Assembly: GCA_002708995.1 (NCBI GenBank)
Contig: PAPT01000022.1
Coordinates: 39,185 to 103,184 of the forward strand
Reading direction: 5' to 3'
Length of the DNA stretch: 64,000 bases
Source of the DNA: Geminicoccus sp.
GTDB taxonomy: Bacteria > Pseudomonadota > Alphaproteobacteria > UBA7985
The translations under genes and the position numbers were made by a program. The notes beneath the pieces are model-generated. The model searched no databases and was not told where the DNA came from. It was given only the letters and a program-made list of their open reading frames with translations. How positions within the stretch are numbered: the stretch's first letter is position 1; each line of letters begins with the position of its first letter. Below, one piece after another: positions 1-10,325 of the stretch.

Positions 1-179
1 GCGTGGCAGACGGTGACACCGGCCTGCGCCGCGCGAGCATCGATTTCATCTGCGGTCTCTGCTTCGAAGCTCTTCACGTCGAAGCAGGCAATGGCGAGGT
101 CATCGAGGGCGGTCTCGCTGCGGAGCCCCTGAGCGATGGCGGAGCCAGCTTCGCCGAAGCCGATGATTGCCAGTTTCAC
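1..179 (-). CDS. NAD(P)-binding oxidoreductase, 6-phosphogluconate dehydrogenase-like (partial, N-terminus only)
   Basis: Only the first 59 or so codons are in the window; the gene runs off the left edge. It starts at a GTG (179-177) preceded by AGGAG about 10 bases upstream. The N-terminus reads VKLAIIGFGEAGSAIAQGL, a beta strand followed by the glycine-rich GxGEAG loop of a Rossmann fold. This form is typical of NAD(P)-dependent 6PGDH-like proteins that carry a DUF1932 C-terminal domain (family knowledge; that domain is outside the window). It lies 46 bases after the FAD oxidoreductase gene on the same strand, so it is probably the third gene of the sdaA operon. The substrate is unknown. 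Confidence 0.6.
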   Translation of the reverse strand, partial: MKLAIIGFGEAGSAIAQGLRSETALDDLAIACFDVKSFEAETADEIDARAAQAGVTVCH

Positions 180-225
180 GGTGTGGATGCTCCTGCGGTG
201 GTTGGGTCTTTAGGAGGTTGCCGAG

Positions 226-1311
226 TCAGGGCGTGGAAAACCGCTCGGGGCGGAACTCGGAAAGCAGGGCCGAGGGCGCCCCGCCGTCGATGAGTTCATG
301 CGCGAGCAGCTCACCGATCAGCGGGCCGAGGGTCGCGGCACTGTGCATCACAGCCGCCGACAAGCCCGCAATACCCGCGATCCTGCCGACGGCCGGGAAG
401 CCATCGGCCGGAACGGGCCGCGTGCCGACCAGACTGTGCGCGAGACGCATCGGTTCTGGCGTCTTCAGCCTCGCCTTCACACGCTCGATGACGGTCTGTG
501 CGAGTTCAGGGATATCCCGCCCGCCTTCGAAGGCGCCGGAGAAAATCTCACCCATTCGGATGGTGCCATCAGGATCCTGCCGGAAGTGCACGTCCGGGCT
601 CATGATCACCTGGTCAAGAATGGGGGGCTGGGGCTGGCTGGCAAGGATCAGCCCGGCAGCGTTCTGCATGGGCAGGTCAAAGCCGACTTCTCGCAGCAGG
701 TCGCTGGTCAGAACACCGGCGGCGAGGCACACCTGATCCGCCCGATGCTCCCCCAGCGCGGTTCGGACGCCGACGCATCGACCGCCTTCGATCAACAGGG
801 TATCGACGCCGCTGCCCAGTTGGATCGCAGCGCCTTCTCCGGCGGCGAAATCCAGCATCCAGCGGGTCATGTCGGCGAGCGCGACGCCCGCTTCTTCGGG
901 GGCGTGCAGTGCGCGTTCCGGGGGAACTTGCACCCTTGGTGCGAGCGCGGCAAAGCGCTTGGCGTCAACCACGCGGCAGCGGTAGTCAAAGCTTTTCAAC
1001 AGGGCGACGTGGCGGTCAAAATCCGCGCCCTCGTCTTCCCACCAGAGCGACCCGCCGAACCGCAGGACCGGCCCGAGGTCGAAGGCCTTGGAGAGCTCGC
1101 GGTAGTGCTCCAGAGCCTCGATCCGCAGCCGGAAATAAGCAGCCGTATCGGGATAGTTGGCGTTGAGCCAGGCAAAGGATTTAGACGAGGCGCCGGCGGC
1201 CGGTGCGTGGCGCTCGATCACCGTCACCCGCTGGCCCCGCCGGGTCAAGGCAAAGGCCAGCGATGCCCCGACGATGCCTGCGCCGACGATGATGAAGTGC
1301 TGTGATGCCAT
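226..1311 (-). CDS. FAD-dependent oxidoreductase, DadA/glycine oxidase-like (DAO family)
   Basis: A 361-residue protein that begins with the dinucleotide-binding motif IIVGAGIVGASLAFALTRRG at residues 6-25 and ends an acidic strand at VIER, the classic FAD ADP-binding fold. Length and layout fit the DAO family, which oxidises amines and amino acids such as D-amino acids, glycine or sarcosine. A second FAD/substrate region lies near residues 300-345 (GTRPVPADGFPAVGRI). It is 39 bases downstream of sdaA and 46 bases upstream of the partial oxidoreductase, all on the minus strand, so an amino-acid catabolic operon is likely. The exact substrate cannot be read from the sequence. Confidence 0.8.
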   Translation of the reverse strand: MASQHFIIVGAGIVGASLAFALTRRGQRVTVIERHAPAAGASSKSFAWLNANYPDTAAYFRLRIEALEHYRELSKAFDLGPVLRFGGSLWWEDEGADFDRHVALLKSFDYRCRVVDAKRFAALAPRVQVPPERALHAPEEAGVALADMTRWMLDFAAGEGAAIQLGSGVDTLLIEGGRCVGVRTALGEHRADQVCLAAGVLTSDLLREVGFDLPMQNAAGLILASQPQPPILDQVIMSPDVHFRQDPDGTIRMGEIFSGAFEGGRDIPELAQTVIERVKARLKTPEPMRLAHSLVGTRPVPADGFPAVGRIAGIAGLSAAVMHSAATLGPLIGELLAHELIDGGAPSALLSEFRPERFSTP

Positions 1312-1350
1312 GCGCCGAGAGTGACGCGACGATCCGGGCCTGTCCAGCCC

Positions 1351-2739
<1,389 letters not shown>

Positions 2740-3036
2740 GACACACCTCGGCGCGTGGCAGCTTTTGGCACTGCGATTCCCCGGAGACCTACGCCTTGTA
2801 CGCCAATGCTTATGGCGCACTCGCGCCGCACTCTGTCGATATCATTCCAAAAACTGTGCTCTTTTTGCCCGATTCGGCGGTTTTCCGAGCCGCCCGGGGC
2901 TCATCAACCCGATTGTGAGTCCCGGTGAGTGCTAGGTCTGTATTTAGAAATAATAATAGATATAACTTGCCAAAGCTGTGAAGACAGCGTGGGCGCGGGC
3001 GGCTTCGATAAATGCAAGAGAGTGAGGAGCGGCGCG

Positions 3037-3750
3037 GTGCGAGTCTCTCAAATGGCTGCTACTGCGGTGATTTTGGCCCTGGGCCTGTCATCGGTTGTAG
3101 GAGCTCATCCCTACACGAGCTGTGAAGAGGACGGCATGTCGTCTGACGCCCATACCCATATCAACAGCGGGACCTACGACTTCTGAGGTCAGGGCGCGAT
3201 CGAGGGCTATTTCGCCGAAGACGGTTCCTACGTCGTGGCCTATGGCTACTTCAATTCTGAAGGGGTCTGGCTGCAGACCGAGTACATCCCCGGTTCCGTG
3301 CTCGCCGGCCGCAGCATCGAGGGTGACACCACCGTAACCGGTGGCGGGATTGTCGAAATTTTCGGCTACGAAGATGGCTGCGATGACGCCAGCGAGCCGA
3401 GCTTCGTGCGGGCCAGTGTGACCACCGAGCTGGCCTCTGCCAGCATTCAGGGGGAGACCGATCTCTCTTGGATCGGTAGGCGCGGCAAGGTTGCGGACCC
3501 GTCGCTGGGTCGCTTGCGGGACTGCTGGTGCGCCTCGTCGATCGATGATCGTAAGGTGCTGGTCTACCGTACGACGAGTTCAAGCCAGGGCGTCGCGATC
3601 CACAACATCGGCGGCGGCATAAAGACCTTTGACGTCGAGCGGTTCCACAAGGGGCATTGGCAGGTCAGCTGGCGCGACAACGCCGGAGAGATCGCCTACG
3701 GCTGGGCGCCTCTGGACCGGGTCGCCTTTAGGAAGGTTTATTACTACTGA
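3037..3750 (+). pseudogene. Secreted protein gene interrupted by one in-frame TGA
   Basis: From a GTG at 3037, with GAGGAG eight bases upstream, the frame encodes a signal peptide (hydrophobic AATAVILALGLSSVVGA) and then a mature protein with several cysteines. At codon 50 (3184-3186) it meets TGA, directly followed in the same frame by GQGAIEGYFAEDGSYVVAYG and on to a normal TAA at 3748-3750. The downstream 188 codons keep good codon use and no other lesion. A single TGG-to-TGA change would explain it. The C-terminal part (DCWCASSID, then VAIHNIGGGIKTFDVERF) is soluble and beta-rich. I do not recognise the family. It may be a recent pseudogene, a sequence error or a readthrough gene. Confidence 0.6.
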
Positions 3751-4658
3751 CCCGGTGGCGCTGCGGCTTCGGAGCCGCGGCGCCGGACGGTGCCGGTGAC
3801 CTCGATCACTGAGGCAGCAACGATCAGCACCGCGCCAACGGCCTGTAGCGGGGTCAGCACTTCGGCGAGCAGCAGCATGGCCGAGGCAAGGCCGAAAATC
3901 ACCTCGGTCATCAGCAGGATACCAACCCGGCCAGGCGGCAGGATGGTCGCGGGCCAGATGGTGAAAACCAGCACGATCGGGAAGCACAGGCCGATGACCA
4001 GCCCCCAAGGAAGGCTCTGGGTTATTTGCGGAACGGTCGGCGTTGCCCCCATGATCGCTGCGCCAAATGTGAAGATGAGCAGCAGCGTCACGATCAGCCC
4101 GCCCATCATGAACGCCGAGATCTGATCCACGACCTTCACCCCGCCTGAGCGGAAGAGGAAGGCCGTCCCGATTGCCCAGAAAATGCTCGCGAAGAAGGCC
4201 ATCCAGTCGCCCGCATTTCTCGGCCAGGGCAGCTTGATGCCGAGGTCGAGCACGATCAGCAGCCCCAAAATCCCGCAAATCAGGGACAGCACGCGGCGGA
4301 TGCCCAGCGCTTCGCGCAGGAACAGCACGCCGATGGTCGTCCCCCACACCGGGGTCAGATAGAACAACAGGATGGTCCGATTGACCTCGGTCAGCACGAT
4401 CGCGACGCCGTAGAAGGAAAATGCGCTACCGCAGAACGTCAACACGGCGAGGAAGGTCCAGATCTGCCCGGCGATGATCCGCCAGCGGTAAAGCGCCAGC
4501 GGCACCAGCACCAGACAGGGCAGGGCGAAGGACATGACGCTGGGCCAGGCGCCCTCCAGTCCCAGCTTTTCCATTTCTCGAAGGGGGATCCAGAGCACGC
4601 CCCACATGGCACCGCCGAGGATGAGCATGAGGCTGGCCTGCAGCGTGCGGTCTTTCAT
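3744..4658 (-). CDS. DMT superfamily permease (EamA-type, about ten transmembrane segments)
   Basis: A 304-residue integral membrane protein made of two repeated halves of about five hydrophobic helices each, the drug/metabolite transporter layout. Examples are LMLILGGAMWGVLWIPL near the N-terminus and the GxxFLFRSGG region at mid-protein. The start at MKDRTLQAS places the first helix at residues 8-28, the usual position; a longer N-terminus (from 4688 or 4745) is possible and there is no strong ribosome site to decide. Its end overlaps the end of the convergent broken secreted gene by a few bases. The substrate is unknown. Confidence 0.75.
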   Translation of the reverse strand: MKDRTLQASLMLILGGAMWGVLWIPLREMEKLGLEGAWPSVMSFALPCLVLVPLALYRWRIIAGQIWTFLAVLTFCGSAFSFYGVAIVLTEVNRTILLFYLTPVWGTTIGVLFLREALGIRRVLSLICGILGLLIVLDLGIKLPWPRNAGDWMAFFASIFWAIGTAFLFRSGGVKVVDQISAFMMGGLIVTLLLIFTFGAAIMGATPTVPQITQSLPWGLVIGLCFPIVLVFTIWPATILPPGRVGILLMTEVIFGLASAMLLLAEVLTPLQAVGAVLIVAASVIEVTGTVRRRGSEAAAPPGQ

Positions 4659-4886
4659 CTCGGGTCCCGGGCGGTGGTCTGGCGTCATTCGTGGCTGTCT
4701 GGCGACTGCGCCCGATCCGGGACGTCTGCTGCCAAAACCACCCAATCCTTTGCCGGAAGGCGCGTGGATGCAAGCTCATTTGCGACCCGGTCCGGCGGTA
4801 TCGCATGGCACAGCTCCATTGCTGAGCGATGACAAAGCACGAGCAGCCGCGTTTATTGAGACCAAATTTTCAGGGAGAGACAAACC

Positions 4887-6077
4887 ATGGCAAACCATGC
4901 AGGCAAAGCAGTCGAAGTTGCTGTCTATGGCGCAACCGGATTCACCGGTCGACTGGTGGCTGAATATTTGGCCAAAACCTATCCGGCGGGCAGCGGCCTG
5001 ACTTGGGCTATGGCCGGGCGCAGCGCGGATAAACTCGCCGCCGTTCGCGACGAAATCGGCGCACCTACGGATATCCAGCTGATCGTCGCAGATTCGGCCG
5101 ATCCCGCTTCGCTCGAAGCCATGGTGGCGCAAGCCAAGGTCATCCTGACCACCGTCGGTCCCTATCAGGTTTACGGCAACGAGCTGGTCGAGGTCTGCGC
5201 GCGGACCGGGACCGACTACGTTGACCTGTGTGGCGAACCGGCATGGATGCACGACATCATCCGCAGTCATCAGGAAACGGCAGCCGCTTCGGGCGCCCGG
5301 ATTGTGCTGTCCTGCGGCTTTGACTCGATCCCCTCCGACCTCGGGGTGCTGTTTCTGCAGCAGGAAGCTCAGGCTCGATTTGGCAAGCCCTTTAGCCGGA
5401 TCGATGGTCGCGTGGTGCGGATGAAAGGCACCTGGTCCGGTGGCACGTCTGCCAGCTTCAAGGCCACCATGGCCGCAGCGGGCAGCAACCCCGAGATTAT
5501 CCCGATCCTCAAGAACGCCTTTGCGCTGACACCGGGCTTTGAGGGGCCCAAGCAGCCGTCGATGTCCAAGCCGCGCGAGGACGATGTGGTCGACGGCCAG
5601 TGGGTTGCGCCGTTCATGATGGCGCCGATTAACACCAAGAACGTGCACCGCTCGAACTTCCTGCTCGACCACCCTTGGGGCGAGGATTTCCAGTACAGCG
5701 AAATGATGCTCTGCGGGTCGGGTGAAGAGGGTGAAGCCCGCGCCCAGCGCCTTGCCGGACTGGGTTCGACCATGGTTGGCGACAAGACCCCGCAACCGGG
5801 TGAAGGCCCGAGCCTCGAAGAGCGTGAGAGCGGCTACTACAACCTGATTTTCGTCGGCCGAAACGAGGCTGGCGACAGCCTGACCGCGCAAGTGCAGGGC
5901 GACCGCGACCCGGGCTATGGCTCAACCTCGAAGATGATTGCCGAGAGTGCAGTCTGTCTGGTCCTAGACCGGACGGACACCCCCGGTGGGGTCTGGACCA
6001 CGGCGCCGGCCATGGGGCAGGCGCTCATCGACCGGCTGCAGGAGAACGCAGGCCTCAGCTTCGCGCTGGTGTCCTGA
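4887..6077 (+). CDS. Saccharopine dehydrogenase-like / trans-acting enoyl reductase family protein
   Basis: A 396-residue cytosolic oxidoreductase. The N-terminus (VAVYGATGFTGRLVAEYLA, residues 11-29) is an NADP-binding Rossmann fold with a GATGFTG loop. TTVGPYQVYG and DYVDLCGEPAWM follow, motifs of the family that includes mycobacterial trans-acting enoyl reductases and eukaryotic saccharopine dehydrogenase-like oxidoreductases. GGTSASFKATM and a lipid-type C-terminal domain complete it. A strong ribosome site (AGGGAGAG) lies 10 bases before the ATG. It stands alone between a permease and an oxygenase on the other strand. The physiological substrate, possibly an acyl chain, is inferred only from the family. 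Confidence 0.75.
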   Translation: MANHAGKAVEVAVYGATGFTGRLVAEYLAKTYPAGSGLTWAMAGRSADKLAAVRDEIGAPTDIQLIVADSADPASLEAMVAQAKVILTTVGPYQVYGNELVEVCARTGTDYVDLCGEPAWMHDIIRSHQETAAASGARIVLSCGFDSIPSDLGVLFLQQEAQARFGKPFSRIDGRVVRMKGTWSGGTSASFKATMAAAGSNPEIIPILKNAFALTPGFEGPKQPSMSKPREDDVVDGQWVAPFMMAPINTKNVHRSNFLLDHPWGEDFQYSEMMLCGSGEEGEARAQRLAGLGSTMVGDKTPQPGEGPSLEERESGYYNLIFVGRNEAGDSLTAQVQGDRDPGYGSTSKMIAESAVCLVLDRTDTPGGVWTTAPAMGQALIDRLQENAGLSFALVS

Positions 6078-6110
6078 CGCCCGTGACGGGATCGCGGCAG
6101 GCGGCCGGGT

Positions 6111-6959
6111 CTAGGTGATCCGGCCGTAAAAGGTCTGCCGCGCCGTCTCTGACAGCGATATGCCCGCTTCCCCGTTATAGGCGAGGACCACCAAATACCG
6201 GGTCACGTCTCCCTCTGTCGGGGTGACCCGATGCAGCGCATTCCGGCCGCGGAACAGCACCAGCGTGCCGGGGTCGATATCCAGCGCCACTGGCGCTAGG
6301 TCGCCGTCCAGCGCGGCTTCGACGCCTTCGAAATTCATCTCCCCCCGCTCGGCATCGCGCAGGTCACGGATGTATTCGTAGACACCGCCGCCGGTGGGCC
6401 GTTGCAACAGCAGGGTGATGGCGAACTCCGAATTATCGAAGTGCCAGCCCAGCTCCTTGCCCTCGGGCGCGAAGTGGATGTTGATGCTGCTCAGCGGATC
6501 GGCGTAGGGGAACAGCGCGCGTTCGCCGAGGACCGCGCACAGGAAGGCCTTGAACACCGGCGAGTTGTAGAGCTGGCGCAGGGCCGAATCCTCCAGCACC
6601 TGATCATCGCAGATACAGCCCTTTGTCGAGATGATCTGACGATTGAAGACGTGGTCTTCGCCCAATGCGGGGTCGGGCGGGGTCAGATAGACATTGTGGG
6701 AGGACGAGGCGAAGAAAGCACCGCCTTCGCCAGCCTCAGCCTCGCGCACGAGGGCCTGCAGAGTCTCTGGCAGCAGCAGACCGGGCAGACTCAGTACGCC
6801 ATCGCTGTCGAGTGCGTCGCGGCATTGGGCCTGAAAGCCGGGGTCGTCGAGCGGAAAACGCTGGGTATCGATGATCTGATCCAGCGGTAGGCTGTGGTGT
6901 ACGGCCTGCGTCCGCGCGGGAGCAGCGGTATCGGAAGCGGGGGACCGGGTAAGAGACAC
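6111..6959 (-). CDS. 2-oxoglutarate/Fe(II) oxygenase-like protein
   Basis: A 282-residue protein started at a GTG with AAAGGA 11 bases upstream; the open frame extends further back but without a better start. The jelly-roll core shows the facial triad: HxD in LGWHFDNSEFAITLLLQ, and the distal His in RNALHRVTP followed by the 2-oxoglutarate-binding Arg in TRYLVVLAY. The spacing fits small prolyl-hydroxylase or phytanoyl-like dioxygenases. The HxD aspartate is present, so this is a hydroxylase-type and not a halogenase-type (HxG or HxA) site. It is divergent from the methyltransferase gene, about 200 bases away. The substrate is unknown, possibly a small amino-acid derivative. Confidence 0.7.
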   Translation of the reverse strand: MSLTRSPASDTAAPARTQAVHHSLPLDQIIDTQRFPLDDPGFQAQCRDALDSDGVLSLPGLLLPETLQALVREAEAGEGGAFFASSSHNVYLTPPDPALGEDHVFNRQIISTKGCICDDQVLEDSALRQLYNSPVFKAFLCAVLGERALFPYADPLSSINIHFAPEGKELGWHFDNSEFAITLLLQRPTGGGVYEYIRDLRDAERGEMNFEGVEAALDGDLAPVALDIDPGTLVLFRGRNALHRVTPTEGDVTRYLVVLAYNGEAGISLSETARQTFYGRIT

Positions 6960-7163
6960 TGCAACCCATCCTTTTGCGAGTTGACGCCTACAGGGGGCGC
7001 CGAAAACCGGAGCCATATTTGCGGCTCGCCGGCCTGCGGACAAGCCGCGCGGGTCAGGTTTCTGTGCATAAGCGACACACCGCGACGCGTTAGCGGGGCT
7101 TGCAGCGGCAAGTCTGCGGTCGCATGCTGGGGGCCAGATGGAACCAGAGGAGGCCCGACCGCC

Positions 7164-7775
7164 ATGGATCGCGAGACCATCGGCGTCTATGACGCTCGCC
7201 ACAGGGAATACGCCAGCCGCTTCAGCGATCAGGACGCCAGTGACTCGCTTCAGGCCTTTGCCAGCGGTTTGTCAGCGGGGCAGCGGGTGCTCGATCTGGG
7301 TTGCGGGCCGGGCAACGCCGCACGCAGCATGGCGGCGATGGGGCTGTCCGTGTCCGCGCTGGATGCCTGCGAAGGGATGATCGCCCGGGTGCGGGGTATC
7401 GAAGGCGTTGAGGCGATCCACGCCGACTTCTTCTGGCTCGATCAGCACTGGGCGGCGTTTCACGGCATCTGGGCGAACTTTTCGCTGCTGCACGCCGCCG
7501 AAGACGAGCTTGACCTGCACCTCGATGCGATCCGGGCGGCGCTGTTGCCCCCGGGGCGGCTGCATCTGGGGATGAAGACCGGCTCGGGTACCAAGCGCGA
7601 TCACTTGGGGCGTCGCTACGCCTACTTCGGCCGCAATGACCTGCTCGCGCGGCTGCAGCGGCGTGGGTTCAGCATTCTGTCGGTGCACGAAGGCGAGGAA
7701 GTGGGACTGGCCGGAAACCCGGACCCCTTCGTCCTGATCCTCGCCGAGTTGGGTGCGGGTTCAGAGGCTGTATGA
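7164..7775 (+). CDS. Class I SAM-dependent methyltransferase
   Basis: A 203-residue cytosolic methyltransferase. The start ATG follows AGAGGAGG. Motif I is VLDLGCGPGNAARSMAAMG (about residues 43-61), the SAM-binding glycine loop; SALDACEGMIARV gives the acidic residue for the ribose hydroxyls; ANFSLLHAAEDEL and LPPGRLHLGMKTG correspond to post-I and motif III. The size and LHLGMKTG segment suggest a small-molecule methyltransferase. It converges with the enolase-superfamily gene, with the two ends overlapping by about 15 bases. The substrate is not readable. Confidence 0.8.
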   Translation: MDRETIGVYDARHREYASRFSDQDASDSLQAFASGLSAGQRVLDLGCGPGNAARSMAAMGLSVSALDACEGMIARVRGIEGVEAIHADFFWLDQHWAAFHGIWANFSLLHAAEDELDLHLDAIRAALLPPGRLHLGMKTGSGTKRDHLGRRYAYFGRNDLLARLQRRGFSILSVHEGEEVGLAGNPDPFVLILAELGAGSEAV

Positions 7776-8885
7776 CGCCACCGGCGTCGGGAACAGGCTG
7801 GCGTCGACGTCGACGCCCAGCCCGGGCGCGTCGCCGAGCAAGATGCCGCCATCTCTGATCGGCGCATCGATCGCGCCCACCGGCAACGTCACCATGTCCC
7901 GCACGTCGAGGATACAGCGCAGCAGGTGCGGGGGCACCGTCGAACCAAGGTGCGCCAGCGCGGCGAAACTCAGCGTTGAGCCGACCGTGTCCTGCACGCT
8001 CATCACTAGCCCGGCAGCCCGGCAGATATCCCGCTGTCGGCGCGAGGGGGTCAGGCCGCCGGCCTTCGTAATCTTCAGGCCCAGACCGTCGGCGGCATCG
8101 GTGCTGATCATGTGCACGAGGTCGCTGTCTTCGAGCACCAGTTCGTCCAGCATGATCGGTACGCTGCAGCGCTGACGCAGGGACAGCGTTTCCAGCCAGC
8201 TCGCGCAGGGGGCTTCGAGCACGAAATCCAGCCCGGCAGGCAGCAGGTTGAGCAAGCGCAGGGCATGTTCTGGGCTCAGCCCGCCGTTGGCGTCGACGAG
8301 GAAAAACTCGCCCGTCTGGCGACCATCCAACACCGCCCGGATGCGGTCGGCATCCAGCGCTGGGCCGCCCTCGGCATCGCTGGCACCGATCTTGATCGAG
8401 TGGCCGCGATAGCCGCGCGCGCGGTGGTCGGCGACGCGGGCGCGCATGTCCTCCGGGCTGCCAGCGTGGATCGAGGAGATCACCGGCATCCGCTGCCCGG
8501 TCGCGCCGCCCAGCAGCGCATGGACCGGAAGCCCCAGCGCCTTTCCGGCGAGATCCCAGACGGCGAGGTCGATGGCTGCCTTGGCGTGGTTATGTCCTGC
8601 CAGGCGCTGGCCCATGGCATCCCAGACCCGGTCGGTCAGTCTTGGGTCGCGACCGAGCACGCCTGTCGCCATCTCCTCGATGCCGGTGCGCACACCGCGC
8701 GCGTGCGCAGCGATGTAAGTGGCACCGAAGGGCGTGCTCTCGCCCCAGCCCTCCAACCCGGTATCGGTACGCAGCCGGACAAAGGTCGCATCGAAGCTGT
8801 CGTAGTCCCGACCATGGGACAGGCGATAGGTGCCGCCGGCGTAGGGCAGGTCCAGCTGGAAGACATCGAGGGAGGTAATTTTCAT
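7761..8885 (-). CDS. Enolase-superfamily enzyme (mandelate racemase/muconate lactonizing type)
   Basis: A 374-residue enzyme, starting at MKITSLDVFQLDLPY. The N-terminal capping domain is followed by the barrel with the superfamily residues: HSIKIGAS (catalytic Lys), VDANGGL (metal Asp), LEAPC (metal Glu), LDELV (metal Asp/Glu) and LKITKAGGL (second Lys). The two-lysine arrangement and the LExPC motif resemble cis-3-hydroxyproline dehydratases and dipeptide epimerase relatives, but I cannot fix the substrate. It would abstract an alpha proton next to a carboxylate. No clear partner gene lies next to it; the next gene on this strand is gap, about 120 bases upstream. Confidence 0.78.
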   Translation of the reverse strand: MKITSLDVFQLDLPYAGGTYRLSHGRDYDSFDATFVRLRTDTGLEGWGESTPFGATYIAAHARGVRTGIEEMATGVLGRDPRLTDRVWDAMGQRLAGHNHAKAAIDLAVWDLAGKALGLPVHALLGGATGQRMPVISSIHAGSPEDMRARVADHRARGYRGHSIKIGASDAEGGPALDADRIRAVLDGRQTGEFFLVDANGGLSPEHALRLLNLLPAGLDFVLEAPCASWLETLSLRQRCSVPIMLDELVLEDSDLVHMISTDAADGLGLKITKAGGLTPSRRQRDICRAAGLVMSVQDTVGSTLSFAALAHLGSTVPPHLLRCILDVRDMVTLPVGAIDAPIRDGGILLGDAPGLGVDVDASLFPTPVASYSL

Positions 8886-9005
8886 CGCCCGCAGACCGCT
8901 GTGAACAGACCTGCGGGTTCTAAGTGAAAACTGGGGCCGCTCCAAGACGTGGCGCGGACCCCGATGCTGAGGCGAGGCTCAGGCGTGGTTTTCGGAGCGC
9001 AGTTC

Positions 9006-10016
9006 TCAGACAGCGGCCAGCGCAGCGGCGGTGTCGAGCATGCGGTTGGAGAAGCCCCATTCGTTGTCGTACCAGGTCAGGATGCGGACGAAGCGCCCCT
9101 CCAGCACCGTGGTCTGTGTCAGGTCGAAGATCGAAGAGGCGGGATGGTGGGTGAAGTCGATCGACACCAGCTTTTCATCGTTGGTGGCGAGAATTCCCTT
9201 GAGCGGCCCGGCCGCTGCGGCTGCGGAAATGGCGCCGTTAATTTCCTCCGGCGTGGTATCGCGGGCGGCATCGAAGGTGAAATCGACCATGGAGACGTCC
9301 GCGGTCGGCACCCTGATGGCGCTGCCGTCCAGCTTGCCCTGCATGTGCGGCAGCACCAGCCCAACCGCGCGCGCAGCACCGGTCGAGGTCGGGATCATCG
9401 ACAGCCCGGCAGCCCGCGCCCGGCGCCAGTCCGAATGCGAGGTGTCCACGATGCGCTGATCACCGGTGTAGGCGTGGCAGGTGGTCATATAACCGCGCTC
9501 GATCCCGATGGCTTCGTGCAGGACGTGAACGACCGGCGCCAGACAGTTGGTGGTGCAGGACGCGTTGGAAACAACAGTGTCCTCGGCGGTCAGGCCGTCG
9601 TGGTTGACGCCGTAGACGACGGTGCGATCGGCGTCGCCGCAGGGGGCGGAGATCAGCACTTTCTTAGCACCAGCGGCCAGATGCTGGCCTGCGCTGTCTT
9701 TCTTGGTAAAGCGTCCCGTGCATTCCATCACCACGTCGACGCCCAGATCGCCCCAGGGCAGCTTGGTCGGATCGGGCTGGGTCAGCAGCCGAACCCGCTT
9801 ACCGCCGACAACGAGGGTGTCTTCGCCCTCCACGCCGACGTCCATGGGCAGCTGGCGATGCACGGAATCCCACCTGAGCAGGTAGGCCATCTCGGCGGCA
9901 TTGGAGAGGTCGTTGATGGCGACAAACTCGAGGTCATCGTGGCCGCTTTCCAGCGCGGCGCGAAAGGTCAGGCGTCCGATGCGGCCGAAGCCATTGATGG
10001 CAACTTTGGTGGTCAT
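9006..10016 (-). CDS. gap: Glyceraldehyde-3-phosphate dehydrogenase (NAD-type)
   Basis: Oxidises glyceraldehyde-3-phosphate to 1,3-bisphosphoglycerate in glycolysis. A 336-residue protein of standard length. The N-terminus [17 protein letters not shown] holds the NAD loop; AINDL places an acidic residue for the adenosine ribose, typical of the NAD-preferring form. The active site is [11 protein letters not shown] with Cys154, and HAYTGDQ carries His181. The C-terminus [12 protein letters not shown] is canonical. It is divergently arranged with pyk across about 310 bases, so two lower-glycolysis enzymes share one intergenic control region. Confidence 0.97.
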   Translation of the reverse strand: MTTKVAINGFGRIGRLTFRAALESGHDDLEFVAINDLSNAAEMAYLLRWDSVHRQLPMDVGVEGEDTLVVGGKRVRLLTQPDPTKLPWGDLGVDVVMECTGRFTKKDSAGQHLAAGAKKVLISAPCGDADRTVVYGVNHDGLTAEDTVVSNASCTTNCLAPVVHVLHEAIGIERGYMTTCHAYTGDQRIVDTSHSDWRRARAAGLSMIPTSTGAARAVGLVLPHMQGKLDGSAIRVPTADVSMVDFTFDAARDTTPEEINGAISAAAAAGPLKGILATNDEKLVSIDFTHHPASSIFDLTQTTVLEGRFVRILTWYDNEWGFSNRMLDTAAALAAV

Positions 10017-10325
10017 GGTTTTTCCTGTTCAGGCTCAGACCGGCGGCTTGGGGGCTGTGACAGGTGCCGCCGGTCTGCGGGGTTCTTTTTTGGCCGCGCT
10101 TACGGCGGCTTTCGCCCCATTATTGATAGGTGGGCAGTGCTATAACACAAAAGTGTACGAAAAGTTTCAAGGGTGGGCTGAAAATGAAACAGAGCAGCCA
10201 GCGGCTTTTGTTGGAGCGCTTTGTTTCGAGTCTTGGCATAATAAGGCCAAGAACGCTTGGAGAATGTTCTCCCTGCCGTCACGCGCTGACCCTTCACCGG
10301 AGCAGGCGACAAAGGAAACACCAGC
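10017..10325. other. Divergent gap-pyk intergenic region
   Basis: This 309-base stretch has no convincing gene. It holds an inverted repeat ACAC-AAAA-GTGT at 10145-10156, which could be an operator, and the start signals of both flanking genes. AAAGGA precedes the pyk ATG. Confidence 0.5.
10123..10150 (-). promoter_or_regulatory. Candidate promoter for gap
   Basis: Read on the minus strand, TTGTGT (10150-10145) and TATCAA (10128-10123) are 16 bases apart, a fair sigma70-type match about 100 bases upstream of the gap start. The -35 box overlaps one arm of the ACAC-AAAA-GTGT inverted repeat, so a repressor bound there could block it. Pattern match only. Confidence 0.3.

Noticed and set aside
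298..1305. Long plus-strand open frame opposite the FAD oxidoreductase
   Set aside because: It is the antisense shadow of a strong gene; GC-rich codon use creates such frames. Same for 4776-5891, 8949-10145 and 30325-31653.
3184..3186. TGA as a selenocysteine codon in the secreted gene, given selD nearby
   Set aside because: No convincing SECIS-like hairpin just downstream, a Trp codon explains the context better, and two similar lesions use TAG, which is not a selenocysteine codon.
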